Source: Fundidesulfovibrio terrae (GTDB lineage: Bacteria; Desulfobacterota; Desulfovibrionia; Desulfovibrionales; Desulfovibrionaceae). Taken from it: 64,000 bases of DNA. The translations under genes and the position numbers were made by a program. The first letter of the stretch is position 1; the number at the start of each line of letters is the position of its first letter. The stretch spans positions 62,001 to 126,000 of the forward strand of contig NZ_JAKZFS010000003.1 of assembly GCF_022808915.1 (NCBI RefSeq), given 5' to 3'. Below the pieces are notes generated by a model. It made no database searches. It was given only the letters and a program-made list of their open reading frames with translations, and was not told where the DNA came from. Below, piece after piece: positions 16,441-25,910 of the stretch.

Positions 16441-16962
16441 CTACATGCCCAGCCACAACCTGACGGTGCTGACAGGCATGGACATGTTCCAGTTGAATGC
16501 GGCGGTGTTCCAGTCGCTGGCCACGGTGTTGGCCGGGATGACCCCGCTCACGCCCATGCGACCGTTGTAGGTCTGCAAGGACAACACGCCGTTGCTGACC
16601 GAGCCGTTGAGCTGGCCCGATCCGATGACCGTCTGCGCACCCTGGGGCTGACCATAGGTGAAATAGCCGGTGTAGGTGGTCACGCCCGTTCCGGAAACCA
16701 TGGCAGCGGCCGCGGTCTTGTCCAGGCTTATGGACCAGTCCAGCGAGTTGCTGCTGTTCTGATAGGAGAAGTTTCCGCCCGTGGACGTTATGATCAGGTT
16801 GTTTCCAGAAACGCCCCCTGTGACCGGACCCGATCCGAGCACATCGAGCTGCCTGAAATCCCCTTGGCTGAAGATCAACTCGCCGGAGTAGGTCGACTGC
16901 GCCCAAGCCTGCGATACGACCAGAACCAGAAACAACGCCGTCAGCACACCGTGTTTTTTCAT
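16441..16962 (-). CDS. Secreted protein of unknown function
   Basis: A 173-residue protein with a signal peptide (MKKHGVLTALFLVLVVSQAWA, cleavage near residue 21). The mature part is rich in Ser, Thr, Gly and Asn with alternating hydrophobic strands, which suggests a beta-sandwich or beta-barrel. There are no cysteines. Start ATG 16962 has AAGGAGG seven bases upstream; the frame is open for another 120 codons without such a site. No family is recognised. It is divergent from the HDOD gene. Confidence 0.65.
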   Translation of the reverse strand: MKKHGVLTALFLVLVVSQAWAQSTYSGELIFSQGDFRQLDVLGSGPVTGGVSGNNLIITSTGGNFSYQNSSNSLDWSISLDKTAAAAMVSGTGVTTYTGYFTYGQPQGAQTVIGSGQLNGSVSNGVLSLQTYNGRMGVSGVIPANTVASDWNTAAFNWNMSMPVSTVRLWLGM

Positions 16963-17157
16963 CTGGAATCCTCCTTCATCTTTCATATATACAGGTAATC
17001 CGTCTTCCGGGTCAACAGTGAAAAAAATGCATCGGCCTGGCGCGCCGCATCTTTGCGATTTACATTTCCCCCGCCTACGGCAATAAAAAAGAGCACCGGC
17101 CGCAACGTCCTGTTCAGCCGCCGGATACGTGAACCCTATCGACCAGGGGCGCTTCAC

Positions 17158-18372
17158 ATGTGGGATATCCTGGCCGTCTTGCTCGGCCTGACCGGACTGG
17201 CGCTCGCCGTGAAGCTCGTCATGGACCGGCGCGCACGAACGCGCCGGGATAAGGCCAACACCCCGTTCTTCCAAGACCCCCACCAGGAGGACATGTCCCT
17301 GGGAGAGGTCGACGCCGGGCACGAGACCATGTGGGCCGACTATTTCCGGGGGGACGGCGGCGTCATGGTGGCCAAGCGCGGCCTGGACGTGGAGACCGAG
17401 GCTTGGCGCGAACAGCTGTCGGCCCGCCTGGAGCTTCTCTTCAGCGGCCGCCCTCCGGAGGAGCGGCAGCCGGAACTCACCCTGGACGGCGTGCGCCCCG
17501 CCCTGCTGCAGGTGCTCGGGCGGCGCAACGAAATCCTCAGGAGCTTCGAAACGGGATACGCCGTCCTTGCGTCCCTGGGCGACCCCAACATCAGGCTCTC
17601 GGAGCTGTCACGCATCATCACGGACAATCCGAGCCTCTCGGGCAAGGTTCTCAAGTGCGTGAACTCGCCCTACTTCGGCCTGCGCGGCGCGGTCAGCTCC
17701 ATTCCCACGGCCATCCTGATCCTGGGAATGGTCAACCTGCGCAACATCATATACCGCGCGCACATGGTCCAACTGGTGGACATCGAGGACCCAAGGCTGA
17801 AGCTCTTCTTCAACCAACTCTGGGAGCACCTGACTTTCACCAGCGTATGCTGCTCGCACGTGGCGCCGGCCTTCGACGGCGTGAACCCCGGCACCCTCTT
17901 CACCATGGGGCTCCTGCACGACATCGGGCGGTTCGTCATCGCCACCTCGCCGTTGGTGGACCGAGGCCAGGACCAGACCCTGGCCTACGACCAGCGATTC
18001 TCCATCGAGGACGAGAACGAGTTGTTCGGGATCAACCATGCCCTGGCCGGGAAGCTGCTCGCCACGCGGTGGAACTTTCCGGACCGCATCTCCGCCGGGC
18101 TTGAGCACCACCACTCACCGGCCTGGACGGAATGCCAGACGCTGGGGCTCGACTCCGCCACCCTGCGCCACCTGACGGCCCTGTACGTGGCGGACAAGCT
18201 GGCTGGCGTGTTCGCATCCGGCACGGAAGAACCCGCGGATCCGCTCAACATCTCATACCACCACATGGTGGACAGAGAGCGTCTCGAAGCGGCCGTCCTG
18301 AGCCCAGCCCTGGCCCGGGACATCAAGAAGGCCCAGGAGATGGCCCTGCGCACGGCCCGCGCGGAGGAGTGA
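17158..18372 (+). CDS. Membrane-anchored HDOD-domain protein
   Basis: A 404-residue protein. One N-terminal transmembrane helix (3-22) is followed by an acidic linker and an HDOD domain (about 125-330) with LSRIITDNPSLSGKVLKCVNS, YFGLRGAVSSIPTAILILG and LHDIGRFVIA. HDOD proteins are HD-related signalling or output modules; here the metal-binding pattern is only partly kept, as is usual. Start ATG 17158 puts the hydrophobic helix at the N-terminus. Function is unknown. Confidence 0.8.
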   Translation: MWDILAVLLGLTGLALAVKLVMDRRARTRRDKANTPFFQDPHQEDMSLGEVDAGHETMWADYFRGDGGVMVAKRGLDVETEAWREQLSARLELLFSGRPPEERQPELTLDGVRPALLQVLGRRNEILRSFETGYAVLASLGDPNIRLSELSRIITDNPSLSGKVLKCVNSPYFGLRGAVSSIPTAILILGMVNLRNIIYRAHMVQLVDIEDPRLKLFFNQLWEHLTFTSVCCSHVAPAFDGVNPGTLFTMGLLHDIGRFVIATSPLVDRGQDQTLAYDQRFSIEDENELFGINHALAGKLLATRWNFPDRISAGLEHHHSPAWTECQTLGLDSATLRHLTALYVADKLAGVFASGTEEPADPLNISYHHMVDRERLEAAVLSPALARDIKKAQEMALRTARAEE

Positions 18373-18390
18373 AGCCGTCGGGGAAAGGTT

Positions 18391-18433
18391 GGAAAAAGAG
18401 AAAGGGGCCTACGGTGTGTATCCGTAAGCCCCT
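18391..18433 (-). terminator. Terminator of tRNA-fMet
   Basis: Read on the minus strand, AGGGGCTTACGG pairs with CCGTAGGCCCCT across ATACACA and is followed by TTCTCTTTTT. It lies ten bases past the tRNA end and also faces the HDOD gene end. Confidence 0.8.
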
Positions 18434-18442
18434 GTAATCTCT

Positions 18443-18519
18443 TGGTTGCGGGGGTGGGATTTGAACCCACGATCTTCGGGTTATGAGCCCGATGAGCTAC
18501 CGGTCTGCTCCACCCCGCG
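18443..18519 (-). tRNA. Initiator tRNA-fMet (CAT anticodon)
   Basis: A 77-base tRNA with encoded CCA. The anticodon loop is CTCATAA with three G-C pairs (GGG/CCC) at the base of the anticodon stem. The first base is C opposite A72, so the top pair is not formed. Both are marks of the initiator rather than the elongator methionine tRNA. The T arm reads GTTCAAATC. Confidence 0.96.
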
Positions 18520-18590
18520 TCGTTGAGAAAGAGGTTCTATGCTCGAGACACCGGAGTGTCAACGACTATTTCAAATTACTTGAAAAAAGT

Positions 18591-19088
18591 TCAGCCGCAG
18601 CACTTCTTGAACTTCTTGCCGCTGCCGCAGGGGCAGGGATCGTTGCGGCCCACCTTGGGGCCGGACGCCACCACGGGCTCGTTGGTGGACTTGACCTTAC
18701 CGTCCAGATAGCGCCACTCGCCAGCCCGCTTGCGGAAGCGGGAGCGCTCGCGCAGTTGCTGCTCCTCGCCGTCCATCTCGAAGCTGGCCACGAACTCCAC
18801 CTCGCCCTCCTCGTCGCCCTCGGCCCCGGCCTTGGTGGAGAGGATGGTCAGCCCCTTCCACGTGGCCTTCTCGGACCACTCACGCGAGCCATCCACATCG
18901 AAGGTGGCGTGCCAGCGCTGGTCCAGCGAGCGTTTCAGGTGGTCCACGTCGCACAGCACGTAGGCGGTGTAGCGCGAGCGCATGAGGGCCTCGGCAGTGG
19001 GGGCCGGGCGCGTGCCCGCGACGATGGGGCCGCAGCAGGCGGACAATTCAAGGCCGGAGCCGCAAGGACAGGGATCGTTTTCGTTCAT
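18591..19088 (-). CDS. YchJ-family SEC-C motif protein (UPF0225)
   Basis: A 165-residue protein with zinc-binding SEC-C motifs at both ends: [16 protein letters not shown] at the N-terminus and [17 protein letters not shown] at the C-terminus. The middle has the YchJ signature [15 protein letters not shown]. The size matches YchJ. The function of the family is unknown; SEC-C zinc fingers bind proteins such as SecB or ribosomal partners. It lies three bases downstream of the spermidine-synthase-like gene, so they are probably co-transcribed. Confidence 0.85.
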   Translation of the reverse strand: MNENDPCPCGSGLELSACCGPIVAGTRPAPTAEALMRSRYTAYVLCDVDHLKRSLDQRWHATFDVDGSREWSEKATWKGLTILSTKAGAEGDEEGEVEFVASFEMDGEEQQLRERSRFRKRAGEWRYLDGKVKSTNEPVVASGPKVGRNDPCPCGSGKKFKKCCG

Positions 19089-19091
19089 GTG

Positions 19092-20561
19092 TCACCAACC
19101 GGTTAGATAGCGTTCTACGGGTGCGAAATCGTCGGACAGGACCAGCGCCCCGGCGGTGTCCGGGGGATCGAGTCTTCTTTCGAGCCTGGCCTGTACGGCC
19201 GCGTCGGCGCTGGTCCACTGCCTGGGAGCCGTGTTCTTGAAACAGAACAGCAGGATGTTCTGCGGCTGCGTCTCGGGTGACGCGGTCCAGGCGCGCAGGG
19301 AGTGCACCTGCGGGAACACGCTCGCGTATGTGGCGAAGAAGGATTTGTAAAGCCTGGATTTCGGCCCGTCCAGAGCGGCGATGGTATTCACCACCAGTAC
19401 GCCGTCGTCCTCCAGGGCGTCGTAGAGGCGTCGCACCGTCTCAACCGTGGCCAGATGGAAGGGGATGGATGCTGCCGAATTGAACACGTCCTCCACGATG
19501 ACGTCGTAGCGCGCGCCGTTGGTATTGAGGAAGGTTCGGGCGTCCTCGTGGAGAATGCGAAGCCGGGGGCTCTCCGGGAGGAAGAAATGGGCCCTGGCCA
19601 GCTTCGTGATGCCGGGGTCCAACTCCACCACGTCCACCGTGGCCTGTTCGTGGCGGGCCAGTACATATTTGGGCATGGCGAAGGCCCCGCCCCCCAGTAC
19701 CAGCACGCGGCGCATGTCCGGCGCTAAGTGCTCGGCCAGGCTGAGGTAGCGGGTATAGTTGAGGGCCAGGGCGTCCGGATCGTCGGGATAGACACCGCCC
19801 TGGACGCCTTCGGGGCCTGTGGAGAGGGCCCGCATGGGCCGTCCTGTGCTGAAATCCAGCGAGGGATAGACCAGCACGCGCTGGTAGGGAGTGTCCACGT
19901 CCACCATGCCGGACGCCGCCTGGGCGCGATTCTCCACTGCGGCCAGCAGGTACAGGGCGGCGAAGGCCAGTCCGACCGACGCCTTGAGCGGCCATTTCCC
20001 GACGTGGCAGAGGATGGATGCCCCGGCCAACACCGCCGCCAGCAAAAACAGGATGGTGACGCTGCCGAAATAAGAGATGAGGAAGAAACCGCCAGCGAAG
20101 GTGCCCGCGATGCTGCCCAGGGTGGACAGGGCATAGAGCCTGCCCACGGTGCTGCCGGCCCGGGCGCAGTCGGTCATGCGGATGCGCGCGGCGAAAGGGG
20201 CAACCATGCCGAGCAGCGTGGCTGGCGGGGCGAAAAGAAGCGCCACGGCCTGCACCGACCCGAAATGCAGCCCGCTGCCCGACGCCTGGATCATCTCCAC
20301 CACGAAGGAGCGCGAGAAGCCGATGAGCCCCGTGCAGACCGAGGCTCCCAGGATGACCAGGGACAGGGCTTTGGGCGACGGCCGTCGGTCGGCCAGGCGT
20401 CCGCCCCACCAATAGCCCAGGGCCATGGCCGCCAGGATCACCCCGATGATGCTGGTCCAGACCACCGTGGACGTGCCGAGGGCGGGCGCGAGCACCCGCG
20501 TGGCGGCAAGCTCGATGACCATCACCACCGCGCCGCAGAGAAAAACCACCAGTTCGAGCAT
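19092..20561 (-). CDS. Membrane protein with spermidine-synthase-like domain
   Basis: A 489-residue protein. The N-terminal ~200 residues form about six or seven hydrophobic helices. The C-terminal ~270 are a spermidine synthase/SAM-fold domain with the nucleotide-binding glycine loop VLVLGGGAFAMPKYVL, acidic VDVVELDPGITKLA and DVIVEDVFNSAA. Catalytic residues for putrescine are not clearly conserved, so transfer of an aminopropyl group is uncertain. Proteins of this architecture are common and mostly uncharacterised. Confidence 0.78.
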   Translation of the reverse strand: MLELVVFLCGAVVMVIELAATRVLAPALGTSTVVWTSIIGVILAAMALGYWWGGRLADRRPSPKALSLVILGASVCTGLIGFSRSFVVEMIQASGSGLHFGSVQAVALLFAPPATLLGMVAPFAARIRMTDCARAGSTVGRLYALSTLGSIAGTFAGGFFLISYFGSVTILFLLAAVLAGASILCHVGKWPLKASVGLAFAALYLLAAVENRAQAASGMVDVDTPYQRVLVYPSLDFSTGRPMRALSTGPEGVQGGVYPDDPDALALNYTRYLSLAEHLAPDMRRVLVLGGGAFAMPKYVLARHEQATVDVVELDPGITKLARAHFFLPESPRLRILHEDARTFLNTNGARYDVIVEDVFNSAASIPFHLATVETVRRLYDALEDDGVLVVNTIAALDGPKSRLYKSFFATYASVFPQVHSLRAWTASPETQPQNILLFCFKNTAPRQWTSADAAVQARLERRLDPPDTAGALVLSDDFAPVERYLTGW

Positions 20562-20678
20562 GATCGCCGGCCCTCCCGCGCGGCGGCCTCGCGCCGCGTC
20601 CTCGTGGTCCGCCGGACCGTTCAGGAAAGGGAACCGTCATCCAAAGGCGCCCGGGATCGCCTGGACGCGCACACGTTT

Positions 20679-21587
20679 TCAGGTGCTCCCGGGCTCGCCC
20701 GGCTTGCGCCCCAGCACCACCCGGTCGTTTCCGGCCAGGTCGGGCAGCACGGCCACGCCCTCGAACCCGAAAGGGTCCGCCTCCAGCAGGTACTTCACGT
20801 CAGGCCCCTGCTTCCACCCTATCTCCAGCATGAGCACGCCGCCGGGGGCCAGGGCCTTCCAGGCGCTCGCCACCACGACCGGGTAGGCTTCCAGGCCGGT
20901 GCCCCCCCCGCCCCGGGGCACCAGGGCGGATTTCGGTTCGAAGCCGGACACCTCGGGCGACAGCGCGGCGTATTCCTCCTCGCTCACATAGGGGGGATTG
21001 GAGACGATGAGCCCGAACCCGCCCGCCGGGGCATCCAGTCCAGAAAAATCCGCCTCGACGAATTCCAGCCTGTCCTGGACCTCATGGCGGACGGCGTTGG
21101 CCCGGGCCACGGCCAGGGCGGCGGGGCTCGCGTCCAGGGCCACGCCCCGCGAGGCGGGGAACTGCGCCGCGAGCGTTACAGCCAGGCAGCCCGAACCCGT
21201 GCCCAGGTCGGCGAAGGAGAGCTCGCCCTCCTTGGGGAACAGGCGCAGGGCCTCCTCCACGACCATCTCCGTTTCAGGCCTGGGGATAAGGACGTCCGGC
21301 GTCACCTCGAAGGCCATGCTGAAAAACTCGCGCTCGCCCGTGATGTAGGCCACCGGCTCCCCCCTGCCCCGTCGGGCCACCAGGGGGCGCAGGGCGACCA
21401 GTTCCTCTTCCCTGAGAGGCCGGTCCATATCCAGGAAAAGGCCCATGCGGTTGGTGCCCAGCCCTTTGGACAGGAGTATCTGGGCCGACAGGCGCGGCGA
21501 ATCGACGTTCTTGTCGCGCAGATAGGCTTCGGTCTTGAGAAGGATGTCGCGGACGGTTGGCTGCTTGGTCATGATTGCGGGGGGCAT
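20679..21587 (-). CDS. prmC: Release factor glutamine methyltransferase PrmC
   Basis: About 300 residues of the HemK/PrmC family. The SAM-binding motif is FADLGTGSGCLAV, the catalytic motif is VSNPPYVSEEEYA, and the helical N-terminal domain includes LRDKNVDSPRLSAQILLSKGLG. PrmC methylates the GGQ glutamine of RF1 and RF2; RF1 is encoded at 28002-29075. The start is ambiguous between ATG 21587, ATG 21572 and an upstream TTG at 21611; none has well-spaced Shine-Dalgarno. Confidence 0.88.
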   Translation of the reverse strand: MPPAIMTKQPTVRDILLKTEAYLRDKNVDSPRLSAQILLSKGLGTNRMGLFLDMDRPLREEELVALRPLVARRGRGEPVAYITGEREFFSMAFEVTPDVLIPRPETEMVVEEALRLFPKEGELSFADLGTGSGCLAVTLAAQFPASRGVALDASPAALAVARANAVRHEVQDRLEFVEADFSGLDAPAGGFGLIVSNPPYVSEEEYAALSPEVSGFEPKSALVPRGGGGTGLEAYPVVVASAWKALAPGGVLMLEIGWKQGPDVKYLLEADPFGFEGVAVLPDLAGNDRVVLGRKPGEPGST

Positions 21588-21619
21588 ATCCCCCTGCCGC
21601 GTGGATTCCAAGCCATTTT

Positions 21620-24600
21620 TCAGGCTTTGGCTTCTCCGCCCCGGCCGAGGTGCTTTTTCAAGGCCGCGAACAGGACGTCGGGCATGATCGGCTTGGTGAG
21701 GTAGCCGTCCATTCCGGCCTCCAGACAGCGCTCCCTGTCGCCGGACATGCCGTGCGCCGTCAGGGCCAGGAGGATCATGGGACGTCCGGCGCGCTGCTCC
21801 CGGATGGCCCGCGACAGCTCGTACCCGTCCATGACCGGCATCTGCACGTCGAGCAGGGCCACGTCGAAGTCCTCCTCCTCGAGCATGGCCAGGGCCTCAT
21901 GCCCGCCGGAGGCGGTCTTGGATTCGACACCGGCCATCTTGAGCAGCTCGAAGGTCAGTTCGCGGTTGAGGGCGTTGTCGTCGACGACCAGGGCGCGCAC
22001 TCCCTCGAGTCCGGAGGAGTCTTCAGCATGGCCCGCGCTGTCCATCGCGCCAGGGCCCACCAGGGCGAAAGGAACGATAAAGACGAAGGTGCTGCCGGAC
22101 CCGGGTGTGCTCCGGGCGGTTATCCTTCCACCAAGCATCTCCACCAGCTTGGAGACGATGGAAAGCCCCAGTCCGGTGCCGCCGAAACGGCGGGAGGTGG
22201 AGGTGTCGGCCTGAACGAAAGGCTTGAAGACACGGCCGAGCTGTTCCGGGGACATGCCGATGCCGGTGTCGCGCACCGTGAAGGTCAGCTCCGTCCGGCC
22301 CTGCCCGTCCAGGGTTCCGGAGACTTCGACGGTCACGACCCCGGCGGAGGTGAACTTCACCGCGTTGCCCACCAGGTTGATGAGTATCTGCTCCAGCCGC
22401 AGGCCGTCGCCCACCAGGTCCGTGGGGGTGCCTTCGAGAATGTCCACGGAGAATTCCACGCCCTTCTCGCGCGCCTTGGACACGTAGATGTCCGACACCC
22501 GATCCAGGATGGTTTGCAGGTCGAACCGGGCCAGGCTCAGCTCCATCTTCCCCGCCTCGATCTTGGAAAGATCCAGGAGGTCGTTGATGACGCCCAGCAG
22601 CACGTGGCTGGCCGAGGATATCTTCGCGAGGTACTTGCGCATGTCCTCAGGCGGGTTGCGGCGAAGCGCCAGCTCCGTGAGCCCCAGGACCGCGTTCATG
22701 GGCGAGCGTATCTCATGGCTGACGTTGGCCAGGAAGTCGCTCTTGGCCCGGTTGGCAGCCTCGGCCCGCTCGCGCGCGTCGATGAGCTTGAGTTCGAGCA
22801 CCTTGCGGTCCGAGATGTCCGAAACAAGCCAGAGCACGCACGGCTCGTTGAACACGTCGATCAATGCCGCCGAACACAGCGCATGGGTCTGGCGGCCGTC
22901 CCGGGAGATCATGCCCAACTCGCGGTTGAGCACCACCCGGCTGGCCATGACTTCATCGAGCATCATCCTGCGTGCGGAAGTGTCCTGCCAGATGCCCAGT
23001 TCGGACCCCGTCCGCCCCAGTATCTCCTCGGCCGGAAAGCCGGTCAGGGAGCAGAACGCGTTGTTGACCTGCAGGATGCGGTTGTCGTGGACGGAAGAGA
23101 TGGCCACGGCCACGGGGCTGTACTGGAAGATGGCCTGGAAGCTCTGCTGGCTGTCGCGCAGTTCAGCCTCGGCCTTGACGCGTTCCTCGATTTCGACACG
23201 CAGCGATGCGGTCTGGCTGGCCACGGTGTCTTCCAGTTCCCTGCGCCGGGCCTTGAGGGCGTTCAAGCGCAGGGAGAACACGGCGTACAGGGACCCCACG
23301 GCGGCGAGAACCATCAGGCCCTTGAACCACAGGGTCCTCCAGAAGGGAGGGATCACCGTGACGGCGATCTCGAGCACTTTCTCGTTCCAGTAGCCCTCGT
23401 CGTTGCAGGCTTTCACCAGGAAGCGGTACTGGCCCGGGTCGAGGTTGGTGTAGCTGGCCCGGTGCGTGGTCCCGGCGTCCACCCAGCCGGTTTCGAAGCC
23501 GTCGAGCATATACGCGTAGCGGTTCTTGTGGGGATTGGTGAAATCCATGGCCGCGAACTCGAAGGTGAGGCTCTGGTCGCTGGGTTTGAGCACCACTGAA
23601 TACCGGCCCGGCCCGCCGGCAGGTTCGCTGGGATGGTTGTTCACGTACAGGCCGGAGAGAGCCGTCGCGGGCGCGTGCCGGTTGGGCATGACTTCGGAAG
23701 GCTGGAAGGCGTTGAGTCCGGAGAAGCTCCCGAAGAACATCTCCCCGTTGGCCCCCTTGTGGAAGGCGTTCATGTAGAATTCCACCCCGGCCAGTCCGTC
23801 GCGGCGGGAGTAGTTCCTGATCTCGCCGGTGGCGGGATCGAGGCGCGATATGCCCTTGAAGGTGCTCATCCAGAGCAGGCCCTTGGCGTCCATGGCCAAG
23901 CCCTGGATACCGTCGTCGGCCAGCCCGTCCCGCTCGAGGTAGCGCCTGCATGTTCCGCTGGCGGGATCGAAGCGGTTCAGGCCGTTGTCCGTTCCCACCC
24001 AGAGCGCTCCGGAGGGGTCCTCCAGGATGGGCGTGACCCGGTCGTTGGAGAGGCTTTCCGGATTCTTGGGGTTGTGCCGCCAGCAGGTGAATGTCTGGGT
24101 GGCTGGATCGAAGCGGTTCAGGCCCGCGTTGGTGCCGATCCAGAGCGCCCCGTCGCGGGTCTGCATGACGTGGCGGACGCGGTCATGGCTCAGGCTGGAC
24201 GGATTCTTGGGATCATTCAGGTACCGCTTGACCTTGCCCGTGTCCGGATCGATGCGGTTGAGGCCGCCCTTGCTCGTTCCGGCCCAGACGATGCCGGAGG
24301 AGTCCTCGAACAGCCACCAGATCTTGTCCTGGCTCAGGGTCTCGGGGTTGGCCGGGTCGTGCCGGAAGTGGGAAAACTTGCCCGTGGCCCTGTCCAGGAT
24401 GCTTATGCCGTTCTCCACCGTGCCGACCCAGATGCGTCCTTTGGAGTCCTCCATGACGCAGTTGACCTGGTTCTCTCCCAGGCTGGACGGATTCGCGGGG
24501 TCATTGCGGAAATGCTGGGCGAGCTTTCGGTCGCGGCCGAGTCTGGCCAGTCCCTCATAGCGCAGGCCCACCCACAGGCTTCCGTCCCGCCCCAGCCACA

Positions 24601-25765
24601 CGGCGCTCACTTCCTTGCCGGGCAGGCTGCCGGCGTCGCCCGGGATGTGCCGGTACGATGCGAACCAGCGCGATCCCGTGACCAGCTTGTTGAGCCCGCC
24701 GGAATAGGTGCCCGCCCACAGGATGCCCGACCGGTCCTCGAGCAGGGAGATCACATCGTCCTGGCTGATGGAGTCGGGGTCGTAGGGATTGTGGCCGAAG
24801 AGCTCGAACCGCCTCCCGGAGCCGTTCTCCATGAGCCGGCCCACCCCCTTGCTGGTGGCGGCCCAGACGGCCCCCCATTTGTCTCGCGCCAGCCTGAAGA
24901 CTCCCACTCCAGGCAGATGCTGCTCGAACGCCCCCGTGGACAAGTCCAGCCTGAAGAGCCCGATGACGTCGCTGACGATCCAGAGGATGTTGTTGCCTTC
25001 AGGGAATATCTGGCTGATCTGGGCGTTCGCCAGGATTTTGGACAGCTTCTCGTCAACGATGGAAACCAGCGCCCCCTTGGCCTGGTCCAGGCGGTAGACC
25101 ACCCTGTGCGACGCGGCCCACACCTGCCCCAGCTCGTCCTCGGCGATGGCCATGATTTCGCCCCCGGCCTTGCCCTGGGCGACGGGGACCAGGCGGAAGG
25201 ATCCGGTGCTCTTCTGGAATTCGGCCAGTCCAGCCGCGGTGGCCACCCGGATGACGCCCCGGCTGTCCTGATGGATGGCGTGGACCTCGTTGCTGGGAAT
25301 GCCCGACTGATTGGAGGGGTCGTGGGTGTAGCTGACGAAGGAGTCGGTGGCGCGGTCGTAGCGGCAGAGGCCGCCGCTCCTGGTGCCCACCCAGAGGGTC
25401 CCCGCGTCGTCCACGGTCAGAGCACGGATGTTGCTGTCAGGGAGCGATCCGGGACTGTCCTGGCCGCCCGGATACACCTTGAAGGTGTATCCGTCGTAGC
25501 GGTTGAGGCCCGAGTAGGTTCCTATCCAGAGAAAACCCTCGCGATCCTGGGCCAGGCAGACGGCGGAGGACTGGGAAAGTCCGTCCTCCACCCCGAAATG
25601 CTGGAATCTGGGAATGAAGCGGGATTCGGCAAGCCCGTTTCCGGGCAGGATGAGAAGCGCCAGCGCGAGCAGGAGCCAACCCGCAGCCTGCCGGAAGAGC
25701 TGGGGCCGCGAAAACGGGTAGCGGGTCGGAAAGGCTGATCTGCAAAACTGCAATGTCGTCCCCAT
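21620..25765 (-). CDS. Hybrid sensor kinase with two-component beta-propeller sensor
   Basis: A 1381-residue membrane protein. A signal/anchor segment (about 25-47) is followed by a long array of regulator-propeller repeats (about 55-700; units such as GLWVGTDNGLNRFDPASG), a Y_Y_Y domain (about 720-790), one transmembrane helix (about 800-825), a PAS domain, HisKA (NVSHEIRSPMNAV), HATPase (DTGIGMSPEQL, GGTGLGLSIV) and a C-terminal receiver domain (VDDNALNRE, Asp in LLDVQMP). It resembles the hybrid two-component systems of Bacteroides that sense oligosaccharides, but lacks their AraC output, so phosphotransfer must continue to another protein. The ligand is unknown. Confidence 0.88.
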   Translation of the reverse strand: MGTTLQFCRSAFPTRYPFSRPQLFRQAAGWLLLALALLILPGNGLAESRFIPRFQHFGVEDGLSQSSAVCLAQDREGFLWIGTYSGLNRYDGYTFKVYPGGQDSPGSLPDSNIRALTVDDAGTLWVGTRSGGLCRYDRATDSFVSYTHDPSNQSGIPSNEVHAIHQDSRGVIRVATAAGLAEFQKSTGSFRLVPVAQGKAGGEIMAIAEDELGQVWAASHRVVYRLDQAKGALVSIVDEKLSKILANAQISQIFPEGNNILWIVSDVIGLFRLDLSTGAFEQHLPGVGVFRLARDKWGAVWAATSKGVGRLMENGSGRRFELFGHNPYDPDSISQDDVISLLEDRSGILWAGTYSGGLNKLVTGSRWFASYRHIPGDAGSLPGKEVSAVWLGRDGSLWVGLRYEGLARLGRDRKLAQHFRNDPANPSSLGENQVNCVMEDSKGRIWVGTVENGISILDRATGKFSHFRHDPANPETLSQDKIWWLFEDSSGIVWAGTSKGGLNRIDPDTGKVKRYLNDPKNPSSLSHDRVRHVMQTRDGALWIGTNAGLNRFDPATQTFTCWRHNPKNPESLSNDRVTPILEDPSGALWVGTDNGLNRFDPASGTCRRYLERDGLADDGIQGLAMDAKGLLWMSTFKGISRLDPATGEIRNYSRRDGLAGVEFYMNAFHKGANGEMFFGSFSGLNAFQPSEVMPNRHAPATALSGLYVNNHPSEPAGGPGRYSVVLKPSDQSLTFEFAAMDFTNPHKNRYAYMLDGFETGWVDAGTTHRASYTNLDPGQYRFLVKACNDEGYWNEKVLEIAVTVIPPFWRTLWFKGLMVLAAVGSLYAVFSLRLNALKARRRELEDTVASQTASLRVEIEERVKAEAELRDSQQSFQAIFQYSPVAVAISSVHDNRILQVNNAFCSLTGFPAEEILGRTGSELGIWQDTSARRMMLDEVMASRVVLNRELGMISRDGRQTHALCSAALIDVFNEPCVLWLVSDISDRKVLELKLIDARERAEAANRAKSDFLANVSHEIRSPMNAVLGLTELALRRNPPEDMRKYLAKISSASHVLLGVINDLLDLSKIEAGKMELSLARFDLQTILDRVSDIYVSKAREKGVEFSVDILEGTPTDLVGDGLRLEQILINLVGNAVKFTSAGVVTVEVSGTLDGQGRTELTFTVRDTGIGMSPEQLGRVFKPFVQADTSTSRRFGGTGLGLSIVSKLVEMLGGRITARSTPGSGSTFVFIVPFALVGPGAMDSAGHAEDSSGLEGVRALVVDDNALNRELTFELLKMAGVESKTASGGHEALAMLEEEDFDVALLDVQMPVMDGYELSRAIREQRAGRPMILLALTAHGMSGDRERCLEAGMDGYLTKPIMPDVLFAALKKHLGRGGEAKA

Positions 25766-25910
25766 GCTCCGGAATGTTCCCTAAGAAACCAGACCATTGC
25801 ATGTGCCGTACACGATGTAAAGCCTCGCCCGCCCCAGCGCGGGGCGCCGGGGACGAATTCCTCATCGGAGGACGTGGCCCAGGCCCCGCGCGCACACCTG
25901 CCGCAAATCC

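Noticed and set aside
19728-21704. 658-codon plus-strand frame across prmC and the spermidine-synthase-like gene
   Set aside because: It spans two well-supported minus-strand genes and has no recognisable domain or ribosome site.
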